A stretch of DNA of 64,000 nucleotides from Amycolatopsis benzoatilytica AK 16/65 (GCF_000383915.1 NZ_KB912942.1:6706413-6770412), one strand, 5' to 3'. Counted from the first letter of the stretch, positions 33,662 to 42,549 are shown. Notes: generated by a model from the sequence alone, not told the origin. Numbers and translations: made by a program.

Positions 33662-34492
33662 TTATCCGTTCCGCTTCGAGCGGTTGAGCCCCGGTCGCGC
33701 CAGCATCGCGAGCGGCCGCTGGTAGGCGGAACCGAAGACGCGCGGGATGGCGTCGATGACGTAGGCGTCCGGTCCGATGAGGATCCGCGCGCACTTCCGG
33801 CGCACTCCGCGCAGGATCGTCTGCGCCGCCTTTTTCGGTGTGGTGAGGGCGATCTTGTCGAACCCGGCGGCCAGGTCGTCCTGGTCGCCGCCGCCGCGTG
33901 CGTTGCGCGCGATGTTGGTCTTGATCCCGCCCGGGTGCACGCAGCTGACACCGACCGGATGCCCGGCCGCGAGCATTTCTTCGCGCAGCGACTCGGTGAA
34001 TCCGCGAACGGCGAACTTCGCCGCGTTGTAGGCACTCTGCGTAGGCACTCCGACGAATCCGAACACGCTGGAGATATTCACGAGATGACCGTCGCCGGAG
34101 GCGATGAGATGAGGCAGGAACGCCTTCGTCCCGTTCACCACGCCGCCGAGGTTGATGCCGAGCAGCCAGTCGAAGTCCTCGAAGGTCATCTCCTCGACGG
34201 TCGCGCCGAGCGCCACCCCGGCGTTGTTGACGACGAGGTTCACCCGCCCGTGCTCTCCCGCGACGTCCTCGGCGTGGGCGAGCACCGCGGCCCGGTCGGC
34301 CACGTCGAGCGCATGGCCGCGCACGAGCGCACCGCGTTCGCGGGCCTGGCGAACGGTGCCGTCGAGCCCCTCGGAGTCGACATCGGAAAGTTCCAGCCGG
34401 GCGCCATGCAACGCCAGCTCCAGAGCGAGCGCGCGGCCGATGCCCGAGCCCGCTCCGGTGATCACCGCGACTTTGCCTGAGAAGTCCTTCAT
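33662..34492 (-). CDS. Short-chain dehydrogenase/reductase
   Basis: A 276-residue classical SDR. The cofactor motif is TGAGSGIG at residues 13-20, NNAG is present, and the Ser-Tyr-Lys triad is seen in NISSVFGFVGVP...YNAAKFA. The acidic residue in LELSDVD after the second strand suggests NAD rather than NADP. The C-terminal extension with RKCARILIGPDAYVIDAIPRV resembles actinobacterial SDRs annotated as ketoacyl-reductase-like. Substrate unknown. Divergent from the serine protease gene. Confidence 0.88.
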   Translation of the reverse strand: MKDFSGKVAVITGAGSGIGRALALELALHGARLELSDVDSEGLDGTVRQARERGALVRGHALDVADRAAVLAHAEDVAGEHGRVNLVVNNAGVALGATVEEMTFEDFDWLLGINLGGVVNGTKAFLPHLIASGDGHLVNISSVFGFVGVPTQSAYNAAKFAVRGFTESLREEMLAAGHPVGVSCVHPGGIKTNIARNARGGGDQDDLAAGFDKIALTTPKKAAQTILRGVRRKCARILIGPDAYVIDAIPRVFGSAYQRPLAMLARPGLNRSKRNG

Positions 34493-34555
34493 TTTCCCAC
34501 CCTGTCCTCACCGGTTGTTCTGATACTAGTGACGGGAACCGGTACGGGAGGTGAC

Positions 34556-35308
34556 ATGCGGCGCACGGTGATCGGGCTGTTCGCACTGATGAGTGCAAGC
34601 GGTGCCGTCGTGGCGTGCACGGACAAAACGGATGATCCGGTGATCCCTGCGACCTCGACGGCGGCGAAGCCGCTCCACCCGGCGATCGGCGCGTTGTTCG
34701 TCGACGGCGCGCATTACTGCACCGCGAGCGTGGTCCACAGCCCCCGAGGCGACGAACTGGTCACCGCCGCCCACTGCATCCACGACGGCGAGGGCGGCGG
34801 ATACCTGACCGGCGTGACGTTCGCCCCCGGCTTCCACGACGGCATCGCGCCGTACGGGTATTGGCAGGTCGGGGACGAGACGGTCGCGCAAGGCTGGATG
34901 GACACGTCCGATCCGAACCTCGATGTCGGCTTCGCGACGGCGCGCCAGGCCGGCTCGCCGGAACCGATCGAATCGGTGACCGGAGCGAACCAGCTGGGCG
35001 CGAACGGTCCCTTCGCGCGCCCGGTGACGGTGGCCGGCTACCCGGACGGCGTGGACGAGGTGGCCACCTGCCAGGTGCAGACACAGCAGCAGGACGAACA
35101 CCAGATGCGCCTCGACTGCCCCGGTTTCGCGACCGGCACGAGCGGCAGCCCGCTGGTGGCGGACCCGGCACCGGACACGAAGCTGGGCACGGTGGTCGGC
35201 GTGGTCGGCGGATACGAGGCGGGCGGATACACCGATGACGTGTCGTACGCCAGCTACTTCGACGACCAGATCACCGCGCTCTATCAGAAGGCGACCGCCA
35301 CCCCGTGA
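34556..35308 (+). CDS. Trypsin-like serine protease, lipoprotein-type export
   Basis: A 250-residue exported chymotrypsin-fold protease. ATG at 34556 follows GGGAGGTGAC and gives a signal ending in a possible lipobox (GAVVAC). The triad is complete: His in LVTAAHCIHDG, Asp in PNLDVGFATA and Ser in GTSGSPLVAD. A Cys pair (around CQVQ and CPGF) and YCTAS/AAHC provide disulfides. It is a small extracellular peptidase of unknown target. Confidence 0.88.
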   Translation: MRRTVIGLFALMSASGAVVACTDKTDDPVIPATSTAAKPLHPAIGALFVDGAHYCTASVVHSPRGDELVTAAHCIHDGEGGGYLTGVTFAPGFHDGIAPYGYWQVGDETVAQGWMDTSDPNLDVGFATARQAGSPEPIESVTGANQLGANGPFARPVTVAGYPDGVDEVATCQVQTQQQDEHQMRLDCPGFATGTSGSPLVADPAPDTKLGTVVGVVGGYEAGGYTDDVSYASYFDDQITALYQKATATP

Positions 35309-35320
35309 CATGATTCGCCC

Positions 35321-35542
35321 ATGAACGTGCGCGATGTCCCGATCACCGGCGAACCCATCCGGCTCGGCCAGTTTCTGAAGCTGGCCGATCTGGCGGACAA
35401 CGGAGCGCACGCGAAGGATTTGATCGACGCGGAAGAGGTGACGGTCAACGGCGAGGTGGAGACTCGCCGGGGGCGTCAGCTGGCGAACGGCGACGTGGTC
35501 TCGGTCGGCGGCGACGAGGCTCGGGTTTCGCTGTCTGACTGA
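35321..35542 (+). CDS. RNA-binding S4-domain protein (YbcJ-like)
   Basis: A 73-residue protein that is one S4 domain: IRLGQFLKLADLADNGAHAKDLIDAEEVTVNGEVETRRGRQLANGDVV, read in parts, carries the alpha-L RNA-binding motif. YbcJ/RqcP-like small S4 proteins bind structured RNA or ribosomes; RqcP acts in ribosome quality control. It starts 12 bp after the protease gene and may be cotranscribed by chance. Confidence 0.85.
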   Translation: MNVRDVPITGEPIRLGQFLKLADLADNGAHAKDLIDAEEVTVNGEVETRRGRQLANGDVVSVGGDEARVSLSD

Positions 35543-35700
35543 CGCGGGTTCGGGGCGGGGGGCCGTTCGCTCCGGATGCCGCGAGCGAGAGCGCCGTTCC
35601 CACCACCACCCGCGGCGAGCGAGGGCCATTCGCGACCGGTCGCGGCGCGCGAACGGACCCCTCGCACCCTGCAGTAACCCCCGTGCCGAACCGTCCGTCC
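35543..35700. repeat. GC-rich inverted-repeat gap between convergent genes
   Basis: This 158-bp gap has related words in both orientations: ggccgttcgctc near 35565, gagggccattcgcga near 35620 and gcgaacggacccc near 35649. They can fold into a long imperfect stem and may end transcription of the convergent S4 and Ldh-like genes. No gene is supported. Confidence 0.4.
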
Positions 35701-36666
35701 TCACCCCACCGTGCTCAACGGCGCCAACCCCAACCCCAGCGCCAGCGAGTCCAGCTGGCGCCGCACCCCGGCCTGCAACGGCACCCCCAACGCGCGGCAC
35801 TGCTCGAGATACTGCGCTTCCCGCCAGCCCGGATACCGGATCGGCGTCCCGCCTTCCGCCCATCCGAGCATGCTGCCGAACACCGCACTCGCCGCCCGGT
35901 AAAAGCCGTCCGCGCTGCGCAGTGTCGTCGGGGCGATCGCGAGTACCAGCAGTCCGGTGTCGTGTTCGTGGTCCGCGACGCCGGACAGCACGCCGGCCAG
36001 TACGTCGACCATCAACGCGAACCCGGCGAACTGCGGATTCCGAGCCGTGTCGGCGAGGTCGACGTCCAGCACGAACTCCGGGTACGCCCCGGCCGGCGCG
36101 GCCATGCCCAGCGGGTGCACCGGCTGATCGCCGTACCCGCCGGCCGCCATCACGAGGCCGATCATCCCGTGCGGGAGCGCCCGCGCGGCATGGTGGCCGA
36201 CGCGGCCGAACGGCCCGACTCCGCGCAACGACAGCAATCCGACGCCGAACCGTCCCGCTCGCTGCACGGCCCGGTCCATCGCCTCCCCGACCGCCCACAA
36301 CCCGGACGCCCGCCGGTAGTCGACCAGGGCCGCGGCACCGCGGTCCGCGATCAGCAACGGCTCGGCGGACGGGCTGACCAGACCGTTTTCAATCGCGGGC
36401 AGGTGCACCCGGGTCAGTTCCGCGACGCCCGTATCCGGCGCGCCGGTGAGATCGCCGTGGCAGAGCGCCTCCGCGGCCGGGCGCGCTCGCTCCTCCGGAA
36501 AGCCTTGAGCCATCAGGACAACTGCGACGAGCGTGACCAGTTCGTCGGCGGGAACGCGCCGCCATGCCTGCTCGGGAATGGGAGTGTCGGCGGGAACGTC
36601 GGGGGCGGGGCGGGCGGAACGAAGCGCACGGGGTCTGAGGGCCACTTCATCAAGGTTGCCGGGCAT
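35701..36666 (-). CDS. Ldh-family (malate/L-lactate dehydrogenase-like) oxidoreductase, altered active site
   Basis: A 321-residue protein of the Ldh_2 (YlbC/ComC) family, NAD(P)-dependent 2-ketoacid reductases distinct from Rossmann LDH. The overall pattern is kept: LMAQGFPEERARPAAEAL, SLRGVGPFGRVGHHAARAL, LGMAAPAG and FAGFALMVDVLAGVLSG. But the catalytic GxDSHGV appears as GAPDTGV, with Thr79 at the His position, and the usual SxHFG is GPFG. It may have changed or lost function. GGCCGGAGA precedes the ATG. Confidence 0.75.
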   Translation of the reverse strand: MPGNLDEVALRPRALRSARPAPDVPADTPIPEQAWRRVPADELVTLVAVVLMAQGFPEERARPAAEALCHGDLTGAPDTGVAELTRVHLPAIENGLVSPSAEPLLIADRGAAALVDYRRASGLWAVGEAMDRAVQRAGRFGVGLLSLRGVGPFGRVGHHAARALPHGMIGLVMAAGGYGDQPVHPLGMAAPAGAYPEFVLDVDLADTARNPQFAGFALMVDVLAGVLSGVADHEHDTGLLVLAIAPTTLRSADGFYRAASAVFGSMLGWAEGGTPIRYPGWREAQYLEQCRALGVPLQAGVRRQLDSLALGLGLAPLSTVG

Positions 36667-36737
36667 TCTCCGGCCCCGTCAACGAGGTTGGCCCGAGAGT
36701 GTGATGTGGGTTGCCGAAGAGACGTACCCTGAATCGC

Positions 36738-37019
36738 ATGTGCCGAAACATCACGACGCTCCGCGGCTTGCAGCCCGCTGCCACGACCGATGAGATCGAA
36801 GCCGCGGCACGCCAGTACGTGCGGAAAGTGACCGGGGTGCAGTCCCTTTCGGACGCGACGCGCGAGCCGTTCGAGGCCGCGGTCGCGGAGATCGCGCAGA
36901 TCACGGCGCGGCTGCTGGAGGAACTTCCGCAGCGCCGTCAGCCGCCGGCGACCGTGCCGCCGTTGCGGCGGCCGGAGGTCCAGGCGCGGATCGCGCTGCG
37001 GGAAATGAAAAAAGCCTGA
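36738..37019 (+). CDS. DUF2277 family protein
   Basis: A 93-residue protein. The start MCRNITTLRGLQPAATTDEIEAAA is the highly conserved DUF2277 opening, followed by RQYVRKVTGVQSLSD and AVAEIAQITARLLEEL. DUF2277 proteins are small, helical and of unknown function; the N-terminal MCRNI is nearly invariant and includes a Cys. Start at 36738 chosen on that motif. Confidence 0.88.
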   Translation: MCRNITTLRGLQPAATTDEIEAAARQYVRKVTGVQSLSDATREPFEAAVAEIAQITARLLEELPQRRQPPATVPPLRRPEVQARIALREMKKA

Positions 37020-37037
37020 CCCCGGCACGAAAACGGT

Positions 37038-37259
37038 TCAGTCCACCTCTTGCCCGGGAAACCGCGGCTTGATCTCGCGGTTGAGATACCGGCCCGGGCT
37101 CTGCGCGGCCATCAGTTCGCGGTGCACTCGCGCGGGCACGAGGTGGTAGCGGTACACCGAACCGTTCCGGAAACCGACTTCCAGCACCGATCGAGCGGCG
37201 TCGTAGCCGACGTCGCGAAGGACGGATGACTCCACGGGAACCCGGCGCACAGCGAGCAT
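37038..37259 (-). CDS. KTSC-domain protein
   Basis: A 73-residue protein of the KTSC family: VESSVLRDVGYDAARSVLEVGFRNGSVYRYHLVP, then MAAQSPGRYLNREIKPRF (the K-T-S-C-type motif reduced here to SPGRYLN). The ATG at 37259 starts just ahead of the domain; an ATG at 37322 would add 21 residues. KTSC domains occur alone or in lysyl-tRNA-synthetase-related or stress proteins; role unknown. Confidence 0.78.
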   Translation of the reverse strand: MLAVRRVPVESSVLRDVGYDAARSVLEVGFRNGSVYRYHLVPARVHRELMAAQSPGRYLNREIKPRFPGQEVD

Positions 37260-37346
37260 CAGGATACCGTGCGACCAGCCGTCCGGGTGATCATTGGCGA
37301 CGGGAACCAGGCGACCCGCCAACGTCAGCGAGCCGCCCGGCGCCCC

Positions 37347-39113
37347 TCACGCCGGAATGAGCGCCCAGACCGTCTCGTGGCTGGTGCCGCCCAGGAACGG
37401 CCGCTGCTCCAGGATCGAGGCGGTGCCGTTGCTGACCTGCCGCACCGCGAGCCCGCTGTCCCGGTTGACCAGGCCATACATCATGTCCGCCGTCTTGACC
37501 AGCTTCCACAGCTGATTGGACGAAGAGCCGCAGCCGGTCTGTTCCAGCTGGACACCGGCCTTGGTGCTGCCTCCGACCGGACGCATGCACTTGCCGCTCT
37601 TGTCGTTGACGATCTTCCAGTACTGCCCGTCGGCGACCAGCTTCCACTTCTGGCTGGCATCATCCTGCCGGCCGGTGTTGTCGAGCAGCGCTCCGCTGGC
37701 GGTCGAACCGTTGACCACCGCCGCGCTGTTCCCGTTCGACGTGTTGGCCAGGTAGTACTTCTTGCCGTTCTTCGGGCCGGCGTCCGCGACCGGGTTGAGC
37801 TTCCACTGCTGGCTGGCCGCCCCGGTGTAGGGCTGCTGGACCAGCGGTGCCGGGTAGGAGCCGTTCTCGGTGAGCGCGTACCCGGTCAGGTAGTTGAAGA
37901 TCGCCACGCGGCCGTTGCCGAGTGACTGGAACGCCCACCGCATCCCGTTCTGGCCGTTGCAGTTGTACTGCAGGACCTCGGTGCCGGGCGCCGTCCCGCT
38001 CTGCGCGCTGTCCACGCACAGCTGGCTGTTGGCGTTGACGAGCTGCAGACCGGTTTCGTAGTACAGCACCCATTTTTGGCTCAGCGAGTCGTTTTTGTTC
38101 TTGGTGCTGAGCTTGACCAGTCCGCCGGTCGAGGAACCGATGATATCGACGGCCCGGCCGCTGGCCCCGGTGATGACGTAGGTCTTCCCGCCCTGGGCGT
38201 GCCCGTCGTTGTTGTCCGGGGTGTCCTTCTTGATCAGGAAGGCGCTGTTGGCGACGTTCCAATGCGTGGCGAGCCAGCTGCCCGGCTTCGGGTTGGTGCT
38301 GTAGTAGTCGTCGTGACCGCAGTCCATCAACCGGTCTTTGTCTCGCTCCGGGCAGGCGCTGTAGTCCTGGGTGTCGCCGTAGCACATGATGTCCCATTCC
38401 TGGGAGCAGTGGCCGCCGCCCTGGAAATGCGGTGCGCCGGGCAGGACAGCGCCCAGCATGTGGCCCAGTTCGTGGGCCATCGCGTTGGCGCCCCAGCAGT
38501 TGGGGCCGATCTCGGTCCAGTGCCCGCCGTTGTTGAACCGGTTGGCGGGGCCGGGCTGGTCGTCGCTGTCGCCGACGGTGCCGCCGCAGGTCGCGCTGTT
38601 GTCGGAGAAGATCACGTAGTCGCGGTCTTTGTTGTTGCCGTCGGCCTTGGCCACCGCGTCGAAGATGTTCCCGTACCCGCCTTTGGGAAGCACCAGGTTG
38701 CCGATGTCGAGCTGGCAGCCCGCGCCGGCCGTCGTGACGTACCGGATGTGCCGGCTGCCGCCGGTGTCCGCCGCGCTGTCGTTGTAGGCGTCGTCGACCC
38801 CGGCCGCGTACGCCTGCAACGACGGAACGACCTTCGCGTACCGGTCGGGCTGGTCCGCCTCCCGGACGTAGAACACCTTGACGCGCTTGCCGGTCTGCCC
38901 GTCGCCTTCGCAGGTGATCGGGCTGGCGGCGATCTGCGCCCGCGCGGCGGCGGGCGGGAGCGGCGCTACCGGGGCCGAGCCGGGCGGCAGCGGCTCGGAG
39001 AAGAAGTTCTCCGCCGGCACGGCTCCGGCTCCGGTGGCGCTTCCGGCGAGCAGGCCGCACACCAGGCCCGCTGCCGTGAGCACCCCGGCCAGCCTGCGCT
39101 TTCTTTCGGACAT
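37347..39113 (-). CDS. Secreted metzincin-like metalloprotease with two ricin-type lectin domains
   Basis: A 588-residue exported protein. A Sec signal (MSERKRRLAGVLTAAGLVCGLLAG...) is followed by a catalytic domain with HELGHMLG at 214-221, a distal His in APHFQGGGH and a Met-turn-like WDIMCYGD, as in metzincins. From about residue 305 there are two ricin B-type lectin repeats, seen by QKWVLYYETG, QQWKLNPV, QKWKLVADG and QLWKLVKT (QxW motifs) with Cys pairs. It probably binds and degrades glycosylated or wall-linked protein. Ample Cys residues fit extracellular action. Confidence 0.88.
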   Translation of the reverse strand: MSERKRRLAGVLTAAGLVCGLLAGSATGAGAVPAENFFSEPLPPGSAPVAPLPPAAARAQIAASPITCEGDGQTGKRVKVFYVREADQPDRYAKVVPSLQAYAAGVDDAYNDSAADTGGSRHIRYVTTAGAGCQLDIGNLVLPKGGYGNIFDAVAKADGNNKDRDYVIFSDNSATCGGTVGDSDDQPGPANRFNNGGHWTEIGPNCWGANAMAHELGHMLGAVLPGAPHFQGGGHCSQEWDIMCYGDTQDYSACPERDKDRLMDCGHDDYYSTNPKPGSWLATHWNVANSAFLIKKDTPDNNDGHAQGGKTYVITGASGRAVDIIGSSTGGLVKLSTKNKNDSLSQKWVLYYETGLQLVNANSQLCVDSAQSGTAPGTEVLQYNCNGQNGMRWAFQSLGNGRVAIFNYLTGYALTENGSYPAPLVQQPYTGAASQQWKLNPVADAGPKNGKKYYLANTSNGNSAAVVNGSTASGALLDNTGRQDDASQKWKLVADGQYWKIVNDKSGKCMRPVGGSTKAGVQLEQTGCGSSSNQLWKLVKTADMMYGLVNRDSGLAVRQVSNGTASILEQRPFLGGTSHETVWALIPA

Positions 39114-39437
39114 GGATCTTCCTTCCGCGAGAGCGAGTTCGCGATGGACTCCGACGAAGCCACAAGTTAGAGATCAGATGAATACGGCACCAGGCAGAAA
39201 GACCGACAGAACCCGTTGCGTCCTGGTGATCGACACAGGATGGCCCGAATGGGCGTAGACCAGCTCACGGAACCTCGACGACAAGACTTCCCGACACGCC
39301 CGAACGCACCGCTGTCATCGGATGTGTGAATACGTCCGGCTCTTCACCGATCAGCCTCGTCGCGTGCTCGCGGCCGCTGGTTGGCGACGCCGGTTGAGCT
39401 GACGATTTCCGCCCTCGGATACCCTGGTCGCGCGCCG
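39114..39437. other. Intergenic region upstream of metalloprotease and tRNA-Ser
   Basis: This 324-bp gap between the divergent metalloprotease and tRNA-Ser(UGA) has no supportable gene. Its left part should contain the protease promoter (GGAAGGA ribosome site just before 39113). Its right end carries a possible tRNA promoter. It is less GC-rich at 39160-39200. Confidence 0.45.
39394..39423 (+). promoter_or_regulatory. Candidate promoter of tRNA-Ser(UGA)
   Basis: TTGAGC at 39394-39399 and GATACC at 39418-39423 with 18 bases between them, ending 14 bp before the tRNA. Matches a housekeeping-sigma promoter loosely. Confidence 0.4.
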
Positions 39438-39524
39438 GGTAGCGTGTCCGAGCGGCCTAAGGAGTGCGTCTTGAAAACGCATGAGGGTTGATCCCCTCCG
39501 TGGGTTCGAATCCCACCGCTACCG
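39438..39524 (+). tRNA. tRNA-Ser (anticodon TGA)
   Basis: Class II serine tRNA: acceptor GGTAGCG/CGCTACC, D arm with GTCCGAGCGGCCTAAGGA, anticodon loop CTTGAAA (UGA, reading UCA/UCG), long variable arm GAGGGTTGATCCCCTC and T loop GGGTTCGAATCCC. The discriminator is G and no CCA is encoded. A terminator follows 6 bp later. Confidence 0.96.
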
Positions 39525-39530
39525 CAGCCG

Positions 39531-39566
39531 GAACTGCCCCGCACCCTCTCGGGTACGGGGCAGTTC
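39531..39566 (+). terminator. Terminator after tRNA-Ser(UGA)
   Basis: Perfect 11-bp arms (gaactgccccg and complement) around a 14-base loop, followed by ttcttcg. Confidence 0.82.
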
Positions 39567-39614
39567 TTCGCTTCGACGCGGAAAGAGACGCGGAAAGATC
39601 GGTGCGCGCCGGCC

Positions 39615-40109
39615 CTACTGGCTCAGCGTTTCCCGCCGCCCCTCCACCTCGTCCAGATGCTCGAGCACCCGGGTGAACGCGTTCCCCATCGCGGACTGCT
39701 CGTCCGGTGTCAGCAGGTCGATCAAGTGCTCGCGCGCGCCCCGCACATGGGTCGGAGCGGCCTCGGCCAGCACCTCGTGCCCGGCGTCGGTCAACGCGGT
39801 CAGCACCCCGCGCTTGTCGTCCGGATCCGGCCTGCGCGCAACCAAGCCCGCCGACTCCAGTTTGCCGATCTGGTGCGACAGCCGGCTCTTCGTGGAGCCG
39901 AGCAGCGCGGCCAGTTCGGTCATCCGCAAGCACCGGCCCGGGGACGCGTCCAGGACCACCAGCACCTCGTAGTCCGACAGCGATACCCCGTGCGCTTCGG
40001 TCAGCTCGCGGTGCAGGCGCTGGCGCAGCCGCAGCGACGCGACGATGTACGCGCGCCAGGCGTGCTGCTCCGCCGGATCCAGCCAGCGCACGTCCTGGTC
40101 GTCGCTCAT
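39615..40109 (-). CDS. MarR-family transcription regulator
   Basis: A 164-residue winged-helix regulator. The dimer helix comes first (YIVASLRLRQRLHREL), then the DNA-binding unit CLRMTELAALLGSTKSRLSHQIGKLESAGLV with the wing RRPDPDDKRGVLTALTDAG, which is the conserved MarR DxR motif. It likely represses a nearby transport or redox gene in response to a phenolic or oxidant; no divergent partner gene is clear. Confidence 0.9.
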   Translation of the reverse strand: MSDDQDVRWLDPAEQHAWRAYIVASLRLRQRLHRELTEAHGVSLSDYEVLVVLDASPGRCLRMTELAALLGSTKSRLSHQIGKLESAGLVARRPDPDDKRGVLTALTDAGHEVLAEAAPTHVRGAREHLIDLLTPDEQSAMGNAFTRVLEHLDEVEGRRETLSQ

Positions 40110-40610
40110 CTACGCAGCGTAGAAGGCGGGCCGCGAAGTGCGCGTTCGGGCCCGCGGTGAAAACTTCCCCCGATGGGGGGTTACGAAAAGGTTGAGACTC
40201 GCTCCGAAGAGGCGCATCCTCAATGGACAGCGGAGGGCAGGCCCGGATCCCGGAGCGCGCCGCGGGGGTGCGCCGGCCCGGTCTCCCGCCGGGAGAGGCC
40301 AGGTGGTGGCATGGCAGGTAGTACCCGCGGTTGACCGCCCGCTGTGTCCCCGCGACCGGCACGGACCGTTCCGGTTCGGTCGCGATTGCGAACAGCACTG
40401 GCACCCCGTGCGCTCGGCATCGACCACGCGCACACCCGGCGTCGTTGAGGCGTGCTTCTCTTCGCGGCCTCGGCACCGCGAAGGCATAGCCGGACGCCAG
40501 CCCGACCGGTGGTTGACCGCTGAAACGAAACCTCGGTAGTACCTGGGTGCGGCTCCTCGCGCAGGAGCCGCACCCAGCCATGTCGGCGGCGGTGCGGTTA
40601 CGCTTCCGGC
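40110..40610. other. Long intergenic region before the zinc metallopeptidase
   Basis: A 500-bp gap. A plus-strand open frame at 40138-40539 would encode 133 residues, but it is Arg-rich, lacks domains and has no clear ribosome site, so I do not call it. It ends at a strong hairpin (40543-40577). The region probably holds the MarR promoter at its left end. An unannotated RNA ending at the hairpin is possible. Confidence 0.35.
40543..40577. terminator. Perfect 15-bp-arm hairpin
   Basis: ctgggtgcggctcct and its complement surround a 5-base loop (cgcgc). It lies 34 bp before the metallopeptidase start, with no annotated gene ending in front of it, so it may end an unknown transcript or attenuate the downstream gene. 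Confidence 0.65.
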
Positions 40611-41546
40611 GTGCGATTCGACGACAACGCGGGACTGGACGCCTCCGAAGTCGAGGACATGCGTGGCAGCGGCGGCGGAGGGGGCGGCGGCCTTGGCCGC
40701 GGCATGGCGATCGGCGGCGGCGGGCTCGGCATCGTCGGCGTGATCATCTACTTCGTGATTTCCCAGCTCGGCGGCGGCGGGACGGGGGCGGCGCCGGCGG
40801 CGGGCGGGCTCTCGCTCGGCAACGTCGGATCCGGGCAGCAGGTGGACACCAGCGCGCTCGCGCAGAAGTGCCGCACCGGTGCCGACGCCAACCGCGACCA
40901 CGACTGCGCGATCCTCGCCGTCGTCAACTCCATCCAGGACTACTGGACGCAGGAGTTCTCCCGCTCCGGCCAGACCTACCGGAAGGCGACCACCCGGTTC
41001 TTCACCGGCGGCGTGCGCACCGGGTGCGGCAGCGCCACTTCGGACACCGGCCCGTTCTACTGCCCGGCCGACTCGCACGTGTACATCGACCTGTCGTTCT
41101 TCAACGAGCTGAAGACCCGGTTCGGCGCGCAGGGCGGGCTGTTCACCGAGGCGTACGTGCTCGCCCACGAATACGGCCACCACGTGCAGAACCTCACCGG
41201 CACCTCGAAGAAGGGCACCGGCACCGGCGCGACGTCCGGCTCGGTCCGGCTCGAACTGCAGGCCGACTGCTACGCGGGTGTCTGGGCCAACCACGCCTCC
41301 ACCACCCCGACCCAATCCGGGAAACCGCTGGTCCAGGACGTCACCAAGGACGACATCTCGCGGGCGCTGGACACCGCGTCCCGGATCGGCGACGACTACA
41401 TCCAGACGAAACTGGGCAGCGGGCACGCCGACTCGTCGACGTTCACGCACGGCACCTCGGCACAGCGCGAGAAGTGGTTCACCACCGGGTACCAGACCGG
41501 CTCGCCCGCCCGCTGCAACACCTTCAGCACCAACAACCTCGGCTGA
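40611..41546 (+). CDS. Neutral zinc metallopeptidase (YpfJ family), membrane-anchored
   Basis: A 311-residue protein. A Gly-rich cytosolic start and one membrane helix (GGGLGIVGVIIYFVISQL) are followed by an outer peptidase domain. The zinc site is AYVLAHEYGHHVQNL (HExxH) with the downstream ligand block LELQADCYAGVWA. FYCPADSHVYIDLSFFNEL is another family block. YpfJ-type neutral zinc peptidases are widespread but their substrates are unknown. GTG start at 40611. Confidence 0.9.
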   Translation: MRFDDNAGLDASEVEDMRGSGGGGGGGLGRGMAIGGGGLGIVGVIIYFVISQLGGGGTGAAPAAGGLSLGNVGSGQQVDTSALAQKCRTGADANRDHDCAILAVVNSIQDYWTQEFSRSGQTYRKATTRFFTGGVRTGCGSATSDTGPFYCPADSHVYIDLSFFNELKTRFGAQGGLFTEAYVLAHEYGHHVQNLTGTSKKGTGTGATSGSVRLELQADCYAGVWANHASTTPTQSGKPLVQDVTKDDISRALDTASRIGDDYIQTKLGSGHADSSTFTHGTSAQREKWFTTGYQTGSPARCNTFSTNNLG

Positions 41547-41565
41547 CCCGGGATACAGTCGGCCC

Positions 41566-42543
41566 ATGCACGCGATCACGATCCGCGAACCCGGTGCCCC
41601 TGACGTCCTCGAGTGGACCGAGACCCCGGATCCGGAGCCCGGTCCGGGCGAGGTTCTGCTCGACGTCGCGGCCAGCGCCGTGAACCGCGCCGACCTGCTG
41701 CAACGGCAAGGAAACTACCCACCGCCGCCCGGGGCCAGCGAGGTGCTCGGCCTGGAATGCTCCGGCACGGTCGCCGCGCTCGGCGAGGGTGTCGAGGGCT
41801 GGCAGGTCGGCGACGAGGTGTGCGCGCTGCTCGCCGGCGGCGGGTACGCGGAGCGCGTCGTCGTCCCGGCGGGTCAGCTGCTGCCGGTTCCGGCCGAGGT
41901 CGACCTGATCGCCGCGGCCGGACTGCCCGAGGTGGCCTGCACGGTGTGGGCGAACGTCGTGATGCACGCCGGGCTCGGAGAAGGCCAAGTACTGCTGGTG
42001 CACGGCGGCGCGGGCGGCATCGGCACGCACGCGATCCAGGTCGGCAAGGCGCTGGGCGCGACGGTCGCGGTCACCGCCGGCTCGGAAGAGCGGCTCGAAC
42101 GCTGCCGTCAGCTCGGCGCGGACATCGCGATCAACTACAAGGAACAGGACTTCGTCGAGGTGCTGCGCGCCGAAACGAAGGGCGCCGACGTCATCCTCGA
42201 CAACATGGGCGCGAAGTACCTTGGCCGCAACATCGACGCGCTGGCGATGGACGGCAGGCTGGTCATCATCGGAATGCAGGGCGGCGTCAACGGCGAGCTG
42301 AACATCGGCAAGCTGCTCGGCAAACGCGCCAGCGTGTTCGCCGCCGGGCTGCGTTTCCGTCCCCTCGACCAGAAAGCGGCGATTGTCGCGGATGTCCGGA
42401 AGCGGTTGTGGCCGCTGGTCGAGCGAGGCTCGGTGAAGCCGATCATCGGCGACATCGTGCCGATGGCCGAGGCCGCGTCCGCGCACCGGATGCTCGAAGA
42501 CGGCGAGATCTTCGGAAAAGTACTGCTGACCGCCAAGTCCTGA
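41566..42543 (+). CDS. NAD(P)H-quinone oxidoreductase (zeta-crystallin type)
   Basis: A 325-residue MDR enzyme without zinc ligands. N-terminal MHAITIREPGAPDVLEWTETPDPEPGPGEV (in parts) and NRADLLQRQGNYPPPPGASEVLGLECSG are typical of the PIG3-like quinone oxidoreductase branch. The nucleotide motif is VHGGAGGIGTHAIQVGKALG. It occupies the position of mycobacterial Rv3777 next to the aminotransferase-V-like and bpa genes. It starts 20 bp after the metallopeptidase and ends at an interspersed palindrome. Confidence 0.92.
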   Translation: MHAITIREPGAPDVLEWTETPDPEPGPGEVLLDVAASAVNRADLLQRQGNYPPPPGASEVLGLECSGTVAALGEGVEGWQVGDEVCALLAGGGYAERVVVPAGQLLPVPAEVDLIAAAGLPEVACTVWANVVMHAGLGEGQVLLVHGGAGGIGTHAIQVGKALGATVAVTAGSEERLERCRQLGADIAINYKEQDFVEVLRAETKGADVILDNMGAKYLGRNIDALAMDGRLVIIGMQGGVNGELNIGKLLGKRASVFAAGLRFRPLDQKAAIVADVRKRLWPLVERGSVKPIIGDIVPMAEAASAHRMLEDGEIFGKVLLTAKS

Positions 42544-42549
42544 CCGAGT

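Noticed and set aside
40440..40530. Possible cobalamin riboswitch (agccggacgccagcccgaccgg)
   Set aside because: The B12-box order and other conserved elements are missing, and the downstream gene is a metallopeptidase.
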